This document shows positions 12,701 through 24,639 of a stretch of DNA of 64,000 nt, piece by piece. Within the stretch, counting starts at the first letter, position 1. Each line of letters opens with the position of its first letter. A program made the position numbers and the translations under genes. The notes beneath the pieces were generated by a model. It was not told the DNA's origin. It searched no databases and saw only the letters and a program-made list of their open reading frames with translations. Origin of the DNA: Nissolia schottii (Eukaryota > Streptophyta > Magnoliopsida > Fabales > Fabaceae); the NCBI GenBank assembly GCA_003254905.1, contig QANU01016478.1, positions 183,935 to 247,934 of the forward strand. The letters run 5' to 3'.

Positions 12701-15700
12701 ATGACTGCATAAAATGTTGCAAAAAGTAATGTTAGTCTAGTGAATAAATTATTACTTTGAATGATAGAGGTCTTGGGTTTGAGTTTCACTAAATTTAAAA
12801 TAAGTTTTTTCTTTTTTCAGTAAATCTATATGAACATTTGTGAGTAAATAGGCCGGCCTAACAGGCTTTCGGGCCACCTGGCCTATTCTCACCCCTACTT
12901 ACATTCTTATGTTTCTCTTCACAACAAGTTCCATGGATTAATGGATATCATTTATAGGTTATAACCTTGTCTTTTTCATTGTGTAGAAACCATTTTATTA
13001 ATGCTATTTTTTCATAGACTATTTGGATATCATTTTATAGGATATCATTTGCCTTGAATTTCTGCTCAAAAATGGTATCTGGAACTTTGCATTTTTCGTA
13101 GCCTACAAACCTTATCTTTTTCATTAAAACTGATTTCTTCGAGTAATAGTCATCATTTATAGGCAGTTGTCATGTCTTTTTATTAATTCTAAAGATTTTT
13201 TTTTATTAATGGTCAATTTTCATATGCTAACTTGATATTTTGCTCAAAAATGATTTTCGAAAATATGGAGTTTTCATAATTTACAACCTTTCCTTTCTCG
13301 TTTAAACATATTTCGTGGAGTAAGAGTTATCATTTATAGATTATAACCTTGTCTTTTTCTTTGTAAAGAATATTTTGTATTAATGGTCATTTTTCATAGG
13401 CTATTACCTTAAATTTCCGATCAATAATAGTTTCCAAAAATATGCATTTGTCAAAGCTTATAACTTTCTCTTTCAATTCAAAACTAGTTTTATGGAGTAA
13501 TGGATATCATTTATAGTCTATAGCCTTCTCTTTTTCATTGTGAATAAACTTTTTTATTAATGGTCAATTTTTATAGGTTATAGCTTTGAATTTCAACTCA
13601 AAAACTATTTTCAAAAACATGGATTTTTTTTTTTTGTTTACAACCTTCTCTTTCTCATCAAAACTTATTTCTTTAAGTAAGGGGTTCATTTATAGGTTAT
13701 AACCTTGTCTTTTTAGTTATAAAGAAACATTTTTATTAATGGTCATTTGTCATAGACTATTAGCCTTGAATTTCTACTCAAAGATGATTTTTGGAAATAT
13801 GCATTTGTCAAAGTCTATAAACTCTTTCACTTCAAAACTAGTTCCATGGATTAATGGGTATTATTTATAGTTTGTATCCTTGTCTTTTTTGTTGTGAATA
13901 AACCTTTTTATAGTTTAAAGAAACCTTGAATTTTTTGGTCAAAAATGGATTTTGAAAATTTACATTGTTCTTAGCCTACAACCTTCTCTTTCTCATTAAA
14001 ACTGATTTGTAGGAGTAATGGTCATCATTTATAGAGTGTATCCATGTCTTTTTCATTATAAAGATACTTTTTTTTATTAATGGTCAATTTTCAAAGGTTC
14101 TAGCCTTGATTTTTTGCTCAAAAACCATTTTCGAAAATATGAATTTTTCATACCTTACAACCTTCTCTTTCTCATCAAAATATATTTCTATGAGTAAGGG
14201 TAATCATTTATTGGTTAGAACATTGTCGTTTTCGTTGTAAAAAACTTTTGTATTAGTGATCATTTTTCATAGGATTTAATCTCTGCTCTTAAATTGTTTT
14301 CAGAAATATGCATATGTCAATGCCTACAACCATTTATTTCTCTTTAAAACTAGTTTCATAGAGTAATGGGTATCATTTATGGACTTTAGCCTTATCTTTT
14401 TAGTTATGAAGAAACTTTATGGTCATTTTTCATAGACTATAGCCTTGAATTTATGCTCCAAAATTATTTTTAGAAATATGCATTTGTCAAATCCTATAAC
14501 CTTATGTTTCTCTTCATAACAAGTTTCGTGGAGTAATGGATATCATTTATAGGGTATAGCCTTGTCTTTTTTGTCGTGTAGAAATCATTTTATTAATGGT
14601 AATTTTTACAAGTTATAGCCTTGAATTTCTGCTCAAAATGGCATTTGGAACTTTGCATTTTTCGTAGCCTACAACCTTCTCTTTTTCATTAAAAATGATT
14701 TTTTTGAGTAATGATCATCATTTATAGGAAATTTTCTTGTCTTTTTTCTTTCTAAAGAAACTTTTTTGTCAATTTTCATAGGGCATAGACTTGAATTTCT
14801 GCTCAAAAACAATTTTCAGAAATATGGATTTTTCATAACTTACAACCTTCTTCTCATCAAAACATATTTCTTAGAGTAAGGGTTCGTTGTGAAGAATCTT
14901 TTTTATTAATGGTAATTTTTCATAAGCTATAACCTCTAATTTCTACTCAAAATTGGTTTTTAAAAATATGCATTTATCAAAGCCTATAGCCTTCTCTTTC
15001 ACTTCAAAACTAGTTTCATGGAGTAATCGATATCATGTATAATCCATAGCCTTGTATTTTTCATTGTGAAGAAACTTTTTTATTAATGGTCATCTTTTGT
15101 AGGGTATAGCCTTGCAATTCTGCTAAAAATTTGTATTAAAAAATTTGCATTTTAATAGCCTATAATCGTCTCTTTATCATTAAAATTGGTGTCATAGAGT
15201 AATGGTCATAATTTATAGGTTTTTGCATTTTCTTTTTGGTTGTGAAGAAACTTTTTTATTAATGGTCATTTTTCATTAGTTATAGCATTGAATTTTCTTC
15301 TCAAAAATAGATTTTGGAAATTTGCATTTTTCTTAACAACATTCTCTTTCTCATCAAAACTAGTGTCATGGAGTAGTATTCATAATTTATAGGCTATAAC
15401 ATTGTCTTTTCCAGTTTAAATAATCTTTTTTTTATTAATGATCATTTTTCATATGTTATATATGTAGCCTTGAACTTCTTCTCAAAAATTATTTTTAAAA
15501 TTATGCATTTTTCATAACCTATAACATTCTCTTTCTTTTCAAAATTGGTTTCATGGAGTAATGGTAATCATTTATAGGCTATAGCATTGTCTTTTTTCTT
15601 TTAAAGAAATTATTTTGTTATTAGTCATTTTTCATAGGTTACAATCTTGAATTTCTACTCAAAAATGATTTTAGGAAATTTGCAATTTTCGTAGCCCCCT

Positions 15701-15812
15701 TCTCATTCTCATCAAAACTGATTTTTTGGAATAATGGTTATCATTTTTAGGTTGTAGCTATGACTTTTTTGTTGTATAAGAGCCTTTTTATTAATTATCA
15801 TTTTTTATAGAC
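3745..15812. repeat. ~12-kb degenerate tandem array, ~175-bp three-part unit
   Basis: The whole stretch is built from diverged copies of a ~58-bp subunit that starts around TTTTCATAGGTTATAGCCTT. Three subunit types alternate. A continues CTTCTCTTTCTCATCAAAAC and ends near GTAAGGGTCATCA. B continues TGTCTTTTTCGTTGTAAAG and ends near TATTAATGGTCA. C continues TGAATTTCTGCTCAAAAATG and ends near AAATATGGA. An A-B-C trimer is about 175 bp. Successive A-type anchors fall near 6192, 6361, 6537 and 6714, and near 7162 and 7337. Some units are shortened. From about 3.75 to 5.9 kb the copies belong to a distinct, more diverged subfamily with GGATTAATGGTCATC-type A ends. No open frame of note is conserved among copies. 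I do not recognise the unit as a named legume centromeric satellite. Confidence 0.9.
12533..12896. mobile_element. Element inserted into the tandem array
   Basis: The array breaks off in a C-type unit after ATGCATTTGTCA and resumes about 360 bp later in the next unit with TTATGTTTCTCTTCACAAC. The inserted DNA is unlike the array. Near its right end are GGCCGGCCTAACAGG and the terminus GGCCTATTCTCACCCCTA, which resembles the TAGGGGTG ends of plant hAT elements. It also holds GTTAGTCTAGTGAAT and GGTCTTGGGTTTGAGTTT, which loosely resemble tRNA-derived A and B boxes, so a SINE part is possible. I could not define a matching left end or a target duplication. Confidence 0.5.
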
Positions 15813-16005
15813 GCTCCTTCAAATTCACAGTCACAACCCTTAAATACAAACATACAAGATTACGTAAGACACAATACCAATGTCACATATCTAATACAGT
15901 GATCAATACTTTTTTGGATGATCAAAATAAAGTTTTTTTTTAATATTAGTAGGAATGATCAGACACATTTTTTAAGAGTCAAACACGACTCTGCTTAATT
16001 ATCTC

Positions 16006-16239
16006 TGTTAAACATCGTGGAAAAACAGATAAATGGGACACCAAAAAAATATAAGAGAAAGATAAATAACAGAAAAATAACAATTGTATTATCTGAGTTG
16101 TGTTTACAATGGATGGTAAGCCTATTTATAGGCTGAAAACCCAACGGCCAAAAACAAATCACAATCAATTACAAGATCTTACAAGATCAAATCAAGCTAG
16201 ATTTAATATTCTAGATTTATTCTTAACAACTTCTTAACA
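16006..16239 (-). mobile_element. Probable solo LTR, Ty1/copia-like (fossil)
   Basis: Read on the minus strand, the 234-bp segment starts TGTTAAGAAGTTGTTAAG and ends GATGTTTAACA, the TG...CA form of an LTR with short inverted ends. It carries a TATAAATA box in GCCTATAAATAGGC, as expected for an LTR promoter. The short length fits copia-type LTRs. No internal retroelement region or second LTR lies next to it. I did not find a matching target duplication, so the limits are tentative and it is probably old. Confidence 0.5.
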
Positions 16240-16594
16240 CATAATCAATGGAAATACCATTTGAGCTAGCTCTTGATGATCAAAATAGAGTTTTAGTCAT
16301 TTAATTTATGCATAGAATATATCATAAATCTTATAAAGAAAATACACATTCCATTACCTAAAAAAAATACACAGAGAATAAAAAAGAAAATATACTTACC
16401 ATAATCAAAACTCTAGAGACATATATACACACTATATTGACTTTAAGAATAATAATAAATTTAACAAATAATTAACCTATAATTTTATTAAAAAAAATAA
16501 ATTGACCAAAATCTATAAAAAAAAATTGTATTTCAATTTAACTTAGAATAGAGATTTAGAAACTAGATAAAATAAATATAAATATATAAGTAAG

Positions 16595-16776
16595 AGTTTA
16601 ATTTTGATGCATTGACAATATAAAAGATTTTACACGGTCGATCAATCAACTCATTTCATTTAGATGAGCTTTTAAGGAGTAGGATGTGATAGTCAACCAT
16701 GTTTGGTAATTTGTCAGCATATGATTGGATGACAATATAAAACTCTTTTACACTGTTAGTGCATTCCAATTAAATC
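16595..16776. mobile_element. MITE-like inverted-repeat element
   Basis: The two ends are imperfect inverted repeats of nearly 40 bp. The left begins GAGTTTAATTTTGATGCA; the right, read in reverse complement, begins GGATTTAATTGGAATGCA, and both run on into TA-rich sequence with AAAAGA. The element is about 180 bp, AT-rich and non-coding. The target duplication and superfamily are not resolved. Confidence 0.5.
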
Positions 16777-17034
16777 CATGTTTTAATTAGTTCTTAGATT
16801 TTTAACTGGTGTAGTGGTGTTCACATTGCTCCCTCAATAAAATAAAAAATAGTCTCCAATTTGTCCCTAAACGCTCTTCGGTCTCGAACGAGGGTAATAG
16901 TTGAAAAAGTTCAAAGACCAATTTAAGATTTTTTTTTTTATTTTGTTGAGAAACTAACATGGACCTTTAAAAAATTTAAAGACCAATACCACATTCCCTT
17001 GAAAATTAAGTTATATAGCCCGGTGAAATAAAAT

Positions 17035-17375
17035 ATCAAACTAGAGTGAGTTAAATATGTTTAGTCCATCAAAAATTTTAAATTTTGTGTTTCATTTCTC
17101 AAAAAAAATTTATTAGAAAACCGTCCCTCTAACAAAATTTGTTTAAGTCTCTATTATCAAGTTGGGTCATTAAATTCTATAATAACACTTAACTTGACCA
17201 CGTAATAGATGGCTAAGTTAATACATGACATCGCACATAATTTATCATATAACTAAGTTAATTGTCACATTATCAACTATTATCAGTTCAAATTGACGAC
17301 AAACATTAAAAAAAAATAGATAAACAGTCTTTTAAAAAAAATTCTTAAAAAATAAAACACAAAATTCACAATTTT
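17035..17375. repeat. Dispersed repeat fragment (GTGAGTTAAATATGTTTAGTCC type)
   Basis: The segment starts AGTGAGTTAAATATGTTTAG and contains AAAAACCGTCCCT-like and ACTTAACTTGACCACGT motifs. A related sequence with the same GTGAGTTAAATAT start and a CACTTAAC/CCACGTCA core lies at 53430-53735. The shared order of motifs suggests one dispersed repeat family. Its class is unknown. Confidence 0.4.
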
Positions 17376-17387
17376 AGATTAAAAGCA

Positions 17388-17394
17388 TATAAAG
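17388..17394 (+). promoter_or_regulatory. Possible TATA box of the 80-aa membrane protein gene
   Basis: TATAAAG lies 78 bp upstream of the ATG at 17472, a plausible distance for a plant promoter with a short leader. Confidence 0.35.
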
Positions 17395-17471
17395 TTTATA
17401 AGCATCATTACGCCCCCAAAATATATTACACACAAGAAGAGCGAGAGAAAGTTAGGGAAAGGAAGAAGAAA

Positions 17472-19141
17472 ATGAGCAGCGACACAAAATCGAAGGTTGG
17501 AGGAGGAGGGGGATTCAGGGCAAGGTTGGATCACTATCTCTACAGCGGCGACAAGAAGCATGTCTTCGTTGGCTTAGTTCTCATAACCGCCGTTTTCACC
17601 GTCCCATGGTACCTCAGGAACAGAGGTTCGTTCTTCATTCTTTTTTTATATTCGAAATTCTAATCGGAATAAAAGCTATGCTGATTTTGTTATAGGACTA
17701 GTTTTATGAATACCCTTTTGGATTTGGATTTGAGATTGGTGCGAAAGTTCTGAACTTTACCTTGGAATCATTGATGGGTCGCTGCATTGATGCTTTCACT
17801 TGTTTTTTTCTCAGCTCTGTTATGTGTAAAGCTCGAATCTCTTTGGAAGTACCTAATGATATTTTGCTGATTGTTAGAGAGAGGATTTGGTTTCCTCAGG
17901 ATTTTGAGTTTGGTTCTGCATATGCAAGCTTGATTTGTTGACAACCTTGGTTATTATGCCAAAATTGATTTTGGAGTATAGAGTAATTTTGAACTAAAGC
18001 GGTTTTGAAGTAAAGTGATTTACTTTTGGTTAGTTTGTTTGAGAAGTGATTTTGACGATGAACTAGCAGAAACAACTCAAAGTTGCTTCCGGTGAAAAAT
18101 TGATTCTAGGGCCTAAAACCAAACAAGTTTGCATTGTTCTTTGAGATAATATTTGCAATGTGCAATTTTTCACCCTTTTCTTCTTTACCCAAAACAACAT
18201 TGGGAGGGGGGTTTGGGAGTTTGTTCGATAGAATCTAAATAAGGGACAAGTCTACAGATGACAGTTCAAAGTTGAAAAAGGGAAATATAAAATCTTTTTG
18301 GTTCAGTTAATCCTTGTTTGTGCACATTGGCCTGCATGTAATGTTTCCTTATGCTGATTGGAACTTGTAGTTTGATGTGGTACTCAGCACTTACATCTAT
18401 CTGAGCTGCGAGCTATGAGAGAAGTTATGGCATTAGAAGTAGAATCTTTATTATTTAGGTAGGAGGTTAAACTTCACATATTTGTGTAGTATTTCATAAC
18501 TCTTGCTCAGTTGCATTATTACTTCAAAACTTGGGCTGGTTACATGTATATCATTGACTTGTTTGGATTGACTTATAATAAAAGTGTTTTTTTTAGTGGA
18601 GCATTTTTTAATAGAGCATTTTTTCAATAAAAACAACCAAAAAAGCACTTTAAATTGTATCCAAACACTCTTAAAATTATAAAAGTGCCTTTTTATTATA
18701 AAAAAAGTACTTCATTAAAAAAGAAAAAATACCAATCCAAACAAAGTCTTGTTCTCTAAGTCTAGGCGTGCCCTGTTTGGTCTGCATTCTATTGCAGTAT
18801 TGCATGATGATAAAACTACTTACGCCAAAATTCATTTCATCCTTGATTATGATTTTATTGCTTGACATCAAGAATCAAAGTTAGACTTACTAATTAATCA
18901 CTGAAGCACCTTCAATGATGCTTTCTTTTGATGCCCACATTTAGACTATTCAAGAATGTTTATATATACTTATTTCCTATATATCTTCTTCACTGCACCG
19001 CCTCCTATTAATTGCTTAATTAATCTTCCGAGCTTCTTTTTTTCACTTGCAGGGGCCACGCATCAGTCTCATCAAGATTACTTGGAAAGAGCCGATAAAG
19101 CCAGGAGCCAAAGACTCTCTTCTAGTTCTGCTTCCAAATGA
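17472..19141 (+). CDS. Small conserved-looking single-pass membrane protein, 80 aa
   Basis: Two exons, 17472-17625 and 19053-19141, separated by a 1427-bp intron (GAG|GTTCGT donor, TTGCAG acceptor), give 80 aa. The N-terminus is polar with a VGGGGGF stretch. RLDHYLYSGDKKH leads into one hydrophobic segment at about residues 31-47 (VFVGLVLITAVFTVPWY). A charged C-terminal tail follows (SHQDYLERADKARSQRL) and ends in a Ser-rich stretch. The splice restores one frame exactly (R-G-A) and the stop lies 88 nt into exon 2. An AATAAA at 19245-19250 fits a poly(A) signal. I do not recognise a named family. The layout suits a small organelle or endomembrane protein, but no function can be inferred. It is supported by codon content, good splice sites and a plausible TATA box. 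Confidence 0.75.
18556..18748. mobile_element. MITE in intron of the 80-aa membrane protein gene
   Basis: The terminal inverted repeats GACTTGTTTGGATTG (left) and CAATCCAAACAAAGTC (right) bound 193 bp of AT-rich, non-coding DNA. The GTTTGG core resembles Tourist/PIF-Harbinger termini, but no clean TWA target duplication is seen. It overlaps nothing coding. Confidence 0.55.
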
Positions 19142-20515
19142 TCTTCTACAGCATTCTGTTCTAAGGGGGAGAGAGAGAGTTTGTGTGATTTTTCCAGTTA
19201 CACTAAATGACTTAGAAATGTTTGTTGAATGTTCTTTCATCCTTTAATAAAAAAATGACGATGCCCTATAACTTTATATAGGAAATTTTTGTTGGTTATA
19301 ATGTTGCTGTTTTTGAGCATACTAGCTGGATAGGGAGACTTATGTGGTGCTATGTTTATGTAACATGCTCTAATCTCCAATGATCACTTTATGTGCTGGA
19401 ATCGAGTTCAATAGTGATTGAAGCGTAAATGAAAATGGCTTTTTCTGGTTTAGTTCTTGTAAAATTAACATGTGATCCGTATGAGAGATGTTTTACAAAC
19501 TCTGCTCTCAATTTTTGCCACTGCTACCAGCTTTGCTACCATAGGGAGTCTTGCCTTGATTATGAACCATGAAAGTGTTTTTTTTTTTTCTTCTTTAAAT
19601 GCAATGAGTAAAATGAGTAAGTATCTCGTGCCTAATAATCATAAACTCATGCAATTTTATGATTTTGCAACACGAAACAAGTTTATGTTTTTATTAATAA
19701 ACTAATACGAGTTTAAGTAAATTCTTGATAAAATTGATAAATTTTTGAATTTGATAATCTTGAATTTATCAGAAAAAGAAAGAGTTTGATTGTTGGTGAG
19801 CAAGAAACTTAAGGCCAGGCTCATTCATATATTCATATGTTGCTAGTGGCATGCTCTCGCTAATCGGTAGATATTTTCCCAAAACCCCTGCATCTTACTC
19901 CCTTTCAGTCCATTTTGTCCAAATTGGGCATGTTCATAGACACCAACTTGTGAGACATTTTCACTCTTTTTGGGTGGAGTCTGTGTGTTTGGTGTGGGGG
20001 GTTAAAAACGAAGTTTACATGACGTAAAATCAAACCATAAAAACTTCTCCCTAGTTTTGTTACATGAATTCAATACATGAAAACTTCTCGTCTATTTGTA
20101 CACAATACCAAACACACCTTTAGAAAAACAATATTAAAGCATAGAAGTAACCAACAGCTCACAACATTGGTATGTGAAAAATTGGCACAACCCAGATTGT
20201 TGATTATAAAATAGGAGCATTGCTGAATCTTTGACAACAGTACCCACTAGTTGTTTCAACCTCACATGCTAACCACATTGTTCAGCCTGAAAGGATAGCA
20301 ATGGAACAAGGAAGTTTTATTTTGTCAATGTGACCATGTTGTTATATAGTTTCCAGACATTGCTGAATCATAGTAACAAAGTAAACCACTTACAATTGAT
20401 GCAGAATTGAATTGAAAGAATTGCTCTGGATATTGGACTAAAATTTTTCATTTTTAAACCTATAATTGCATACCAAATAATACTAACTATTAATGTTGAT
20501 GGTGGTAAAGCTTTT
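19142..20515. other. Intergenic between convergent genes
   Basis: This spacer lies between the + strand membrane protein gene and the - strand MRS2 gene, so both 3' ends face it. The only feature of note is 20040-20350, which has a second copy at 26400-26712. No further gene is seen. Confidence 0.5.
20040..20350. repeat. Copy 1 of a ~310-bp duplicated segment
   Basis: It shares long runs with 26400-26712 in the same order and orientation, including GCATAGAAGTAACCAACAG, CAGATTGTTGATTATAAAAT-like text (copy 2 has TAGATTGTTGATTATAAAAT), CACATTGTTCAGCCT and GGAAGTTTTATTTT. By eye the copies are roughly 75-80% alike, with small indels. This copy lies just beyond the 3' end of the MRS2 gene. Confidence 0.75.
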
Positions 20516-23271
20516 CTATAGGGGCATGAGTCTTCTGTACTTGAAGAACCACACAAATGCACAAAATATGAAGACACCACAAACTCCTGTGATGATAAGG
20601 ACCCACTGGAACGCCGAGGGGACGTTAAACAATGGAATCTCAAAGTTCATGCCGAAAATTCCGGCTACGACGCCGAAGATGGCAACGACAAAGGTTGCTG
20701 TTGTGAGCAAAAGCTCGAACTGGATGAGCTGATTACGCACATTGTCCTGTCAGTAAGAAAAAGTTTTCAATCAGCTGTTTCTAAATTTATAGAAGTTCAT
20801 TGAACTACAAAAAACATCAAATACAAATGCAGGCATGGTGTGCGATCAATTTTGTTATTTGGGCTCTGAAAGACGACAGATAATCAGTAATACTACGAGC
20901 TTATGACAAAATGTCTCATATCAAAAATAACTCATGAATAAGTTATTTTGCGTTTGGAAGTGCGGTAGCAAAATTGCTTATAACGAGTTTATCGAAAAAG
21001 GTGCAAGAGACGTTTTTGAGAAGCTAAATATTTCAACTTTCCAAAGGACTTTTCAGAAAGTAATAATTTGTATGTCCAATTTGGCCCAAATGGTTTCAAT
21101 TAGACTTTTGACTACCGAAAAGTTTTAATAAATAAAAAAAGGGAGTCTAAAGTAGAGCTAACCAAACGGGCAAGAGAGTCGAGACTACCTAAAACTCTCA
21201 TAGAACCATGTTCAATAACATACTAGGTTCCGTTATACATACTTTTATGTTGCCATTCAAGTTCTAATTGTAAGCAACAAAGATCCAAATCCCCTTATTT
21301 TGTATTTTCTGTGCGAAAGTATGTTCATTTGTGCAGGCAGATTCATAAGAAGCATGAAGGAAATAAGAAAGATTAAAATGAAAAAATCAACATGGACCTT
21401 TCTGGTGACAAATTAATATGAAGAGGGAGTAGTGAGTAGTGAAAGAAAAACAAACCAGTTGAATGTTGATGAAATCTTCAGTGTCATCAATGTACTCCTT
21501 CAACTGAAACAAGAAACCATGATCAATGAACTGTTTGTAGTTTTCTATAGCAAGACAAAGCGAGTTCGCATATAGATAATACTGCATTTACCGATGTCAA
21601 CTTGTTTAGGGTGCTATCGATCAACACAAAGTATGCTTCTAGCAACATCTCAAGCTCTTCCACGTTTTCTGTCGCACTTTCGGCGCTCCTCATGCTCTCG
21701 TGTCGGCTCCTAGCGATGCTCATGCACTTTTCAAGCTTCCGAGCATCGTCAGGAGGTGACGAAACAGGAGAAACCGGAGCAGATAAAGATACACCGTCAG
21801 TTGATTTGAATCCAACCAAAGACTGATCTCCATAAAATGATTCCATTCGCCTTTTCTTCTCAGTAAGATACATTTCAGCCATATCACCATCATCATCCAT
21901 AAGCTGCTCTATTTCATCTCTAACCTGAACACATTGCATTCAATAATGATCCCTATCATATGCAACCAAGAGGGAAAAATATATATTACCTTCTGAACCC
22001 TCCTAGTCAGGGCGACAAGTCTGCTTTTCAGCCGACGAGCGCGTTCCAAATTGAGAGTACTTATTTTAGATGTTAGTTCATCCAACAACGGATAAGCCTC
22101 GATTTCCAACTCTGCCGCCTTTTGGAAATAGCCAGAACAGAACAGACAGAATTACTAACCAATTTATCAAAAATCAAATGAACAAGAATGTGAAGAAAAG
22201 AAATACACCATGAGATTATTCCTAGTTCTTTCTATTCCTGTGTTCTACATCAGAAGGAACCCTTTTTATGGCAAGAACTTGGTGTAAAAACCTGATAAAA
22301 TAATTCAAACAGGGCATATAGCCATACTGAGAATACAACAACTAATCACAGTGTCCCGTCATTGATCATGTTTACAATTCACATTCAAACCATTAACAGC
22401 GAAGTCTCCTTTAACCATACTAAGAACCAATCTATAAAATTTACTAAAACGTGAGATCTTATGTAAGATCGGAGGAGCAAAATAAAACCGAAAAATGTGA
22501 AATCGTAATCCAATTTAAATCGTAGGATCGTCCGATCCAAGTGGTAGTATCAGGAATAGTATCGGGATCAGTAGACCTCTTCAAACTTGTAAGACCGTCT
22601 GATTCTGCGATTTAAATTGAGATCTTACCAACATTGATCCCAGGCATCACAAGCAAAGTGAAATTTAATGTTGTACAAACCTGAGAGTCAAGAAACGTGC
22701 ACGCCGCCTCCAGTGCAACTTCAAGAGCCCTAAACTCGAAAGGCAGATAATCTGGGGATGTGGTGCTAAAGCCATCATCAGGACTCCTGCTTCCTCGCCT
22801 CTGGCCAATGTCCGAACTGTCCAACTGCCACACCTCGTTGACCCCGGTTGTTGTCAATCGCCGCTGTAGCTCCATCACATAGTGCAACACATAACTGTCC
22901 AACGAATGCAGGAGAAGAATCTCGTCGGCAGTAATAATGCACCTAATCTGTTCTAGGTTGACAACAATAGCCTTCTCTCTTCCAAGGATTGTCGATGGAT
23001 ACACAAAGAGAGGATCCAGCAGGCGAAGATCACGCGCAGGCAGATCACAGCGTCTCATCATAGTGAACTTGTCCACCTCGATTATCTGGGAGTTTCCGGA
23101 TGTGTCGACTCGAATCCATGACCGGAGACTCTGGCCTCGCTTCTTTAGCCCTAGAACATCCACTCCTTGGTACACTTGCCTCCCGGAAGCAGACGGACGA
23201 TTCGCAGCCTCTCTTAGGTTGACAGCTGACATAGGTCTTGATGGAAGAAGTGGCTCTTTCAGGTCTGCCAT
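20516..23271 (-). CDS. MRS2-1: Magnesium channel of the CorA/MRS2/MGT family, MRS2-1 type
   Basis: Five exons (22681-23271, 21990-22118, 21592-21924, 21456-21503, 20516-20746), all in phase 0, give 443 aa, close to the 442 aa I recall for Arabidopsis MRS2-1. The N-terminal part has VDVLGLKKRGQSLRSW and FTMMRRCDLPARDLRLLDP. The middle is the long helical domain (LEIEAYPLLDELTSKI, RRLKSRLVALTRRVQKV, DDDGDMAEMYLTEKK) plus a Ser/Pro-rich loop (SAPVSPVSSPPDD). The C-terminus holds two membrane helices, the first ending in the invariant GMN motif (residues 399-401), the second in FVWFFKYRRLMPL. The family conducts Mg2+ as a homopentamer, and the MRS2-1 branch acts at the vacuolar membrane. The ATG at 23271 matches the MADLKE start. 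An AG acceptor at 23291-23292 suggests a 5'-UTR intron. All key residues are present, so it looks functional. Confidence 0.95.
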
Positions 23272-23363
23272 TATCAAGGTTTGCTAATTGCTGAAAGTAG
23301 CATAAAGTAACAGCATTAGCCAATTTATCCCTTAATCAATTTTGACAACATTCTATGAACATG

Positions 23364-23616
23364 AACATGATATTGTCATGTGTAGATATTCATCATTGAT
23401 TAAGAATGTGTGGCCTAGACTAGGGTCCACAAGAGAATCTTATCAACGGTAAAAATCTTTACATGACAATATCATGTGTATCAAAACACGTGAATGAATC
23501 TTCTCATGTGAAAACTTCACATGATCTTGTCATGTGTAGATATTCGTCATTGATTAAGAATGTGGGGCCTAGATCCACAAGGGAATCTAATCAATAGTAA
23601 AAATCTACACACTACA
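23364..23616. repeat. Two ~98-bp direct repeats upstream of MRS2
   Basis: Copies at 23364-23462 and 23519-23616 both run from ACATGAT...TTGTCATGTG through TAGATATT, CATTGATTAAGAATGTG and TCCACAAG to GTAAAAATCT. They are offset by about 155 bp. Copy 1 is followed by ACATGACAATATCATGTG, the inverse of its own start, so it can form a hairpin. They lie in the 5' intron or leader region of the MRS2 gene. Confidence 0.65.
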
Positions 23617-24324
23617 TAGTCACATACGAAATTCTCACATGAGAGGATCCGCTCTCCGTCATAACACAGAATAAAACCTATCAACAATGAAACATGCATC
23701 AATTAAGAACATCTCAGTATATAAGCCTAAGATAACCAACTGCAAGATTGTAGCACAACCATGTTCATTTCCAGAGAAGATTAGAACAAAATCGAAAAAT
23801 TAGAACTTTCCTAAGTGCCAACCCAAATTTAGAACTTTCCAAGTTAATAAATCTATATCATTAACCAAGGTAACAATGGAAAATTGGCATTAAAAATATG
23901 CATAGAGAAATCCAAATTTTGCAGAGGAATGAAAGTACATGTAAGCATGCTAAATTGCTGATTAAAAAAAGAAAAAAGGAAAGGGACAAAAATCCCGCAC
24001 CTGATTAATAATTTCTAATATAAGAAGCTAGGATATGCTGCAACCTTATAGGAAACACATGAAAAGGGTGTATGACATAATCAAAGGTTGAAAAGTGAGG
24101 AAAAAATTGAAAAGCAAGAGAGACATGCGAAATGAGTGACCCCTTTTGGTTAGATTGAATTAGGAACACAAACAAGTGTGAAAAGATAAGACTTTTAAGG
24201 AAAAGTAAAGGCGTAAATAAATAAATATGTAACTGACCGCTTTCATAATAACTCAGCATTAGTCATGGAATCAGTGAACTGAGAAACGGAATCTGGAACT
24301 CTTAAAACAGAATCTCATGCCAGA

Positions 24325-24352
24325 GAGATAGAGATAGATAGATAGATAGATC
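24325..24352. repeat. (GATA)n microsatellite
   Basis: A short run of GATA units next to GAGA units in the upstream region of the MRS2 gene. Confidence 0.8.
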
Positions 24353-24639
24353 GGGAAAGTGGAAACAGAATCCCCAACAAACACTTGAAAACACGGGTGG
24401 AATGACAAAAACAACCCTCATATCAAGTTTAGTTAACTTTTCAAAATATTTGGAAAATATAAGGTAATAAAGATATACCTCCAGAACAAAGTATAAACAG
24501 AGATGGCTTGGGGTGAGGGGTAGTACAGGAAAGCGACAATTCCATTAATAAGAGAAAGGGATCACCTAGGTGCAAATCTCCCCACTCTCCAATTCATTCC
24601 GTTGGTCAACAACCAACCAGTGATTTCAATAGCGGTTTA

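Larger units (their letters stand above)
15813..17387. other. Intergenic, repeat fragments only
   Basis: AT-rich spacer between the tandem array and the 80-aa membrane protein gene. It contains the solo LTR candidate, one MITE-like inverted repeat and one dispersed-repeat fragment, listed separately. No gene is seen. Confidence 0.5.

Noticed and set aside
3745-15812. CRISPR-like or gene-encoded repeat protein array
   Set aside because: Units are contiguous without unique spacers, no frame is conserved across units, and the genome is a plant's.
17944-18125. Possible MITE in the first half of the intron (AAAATTGATTTTGG ... CTAAAACCAAACAAG)
   Set aside because: Ends are only loosely inverted and no target duplication is visible.
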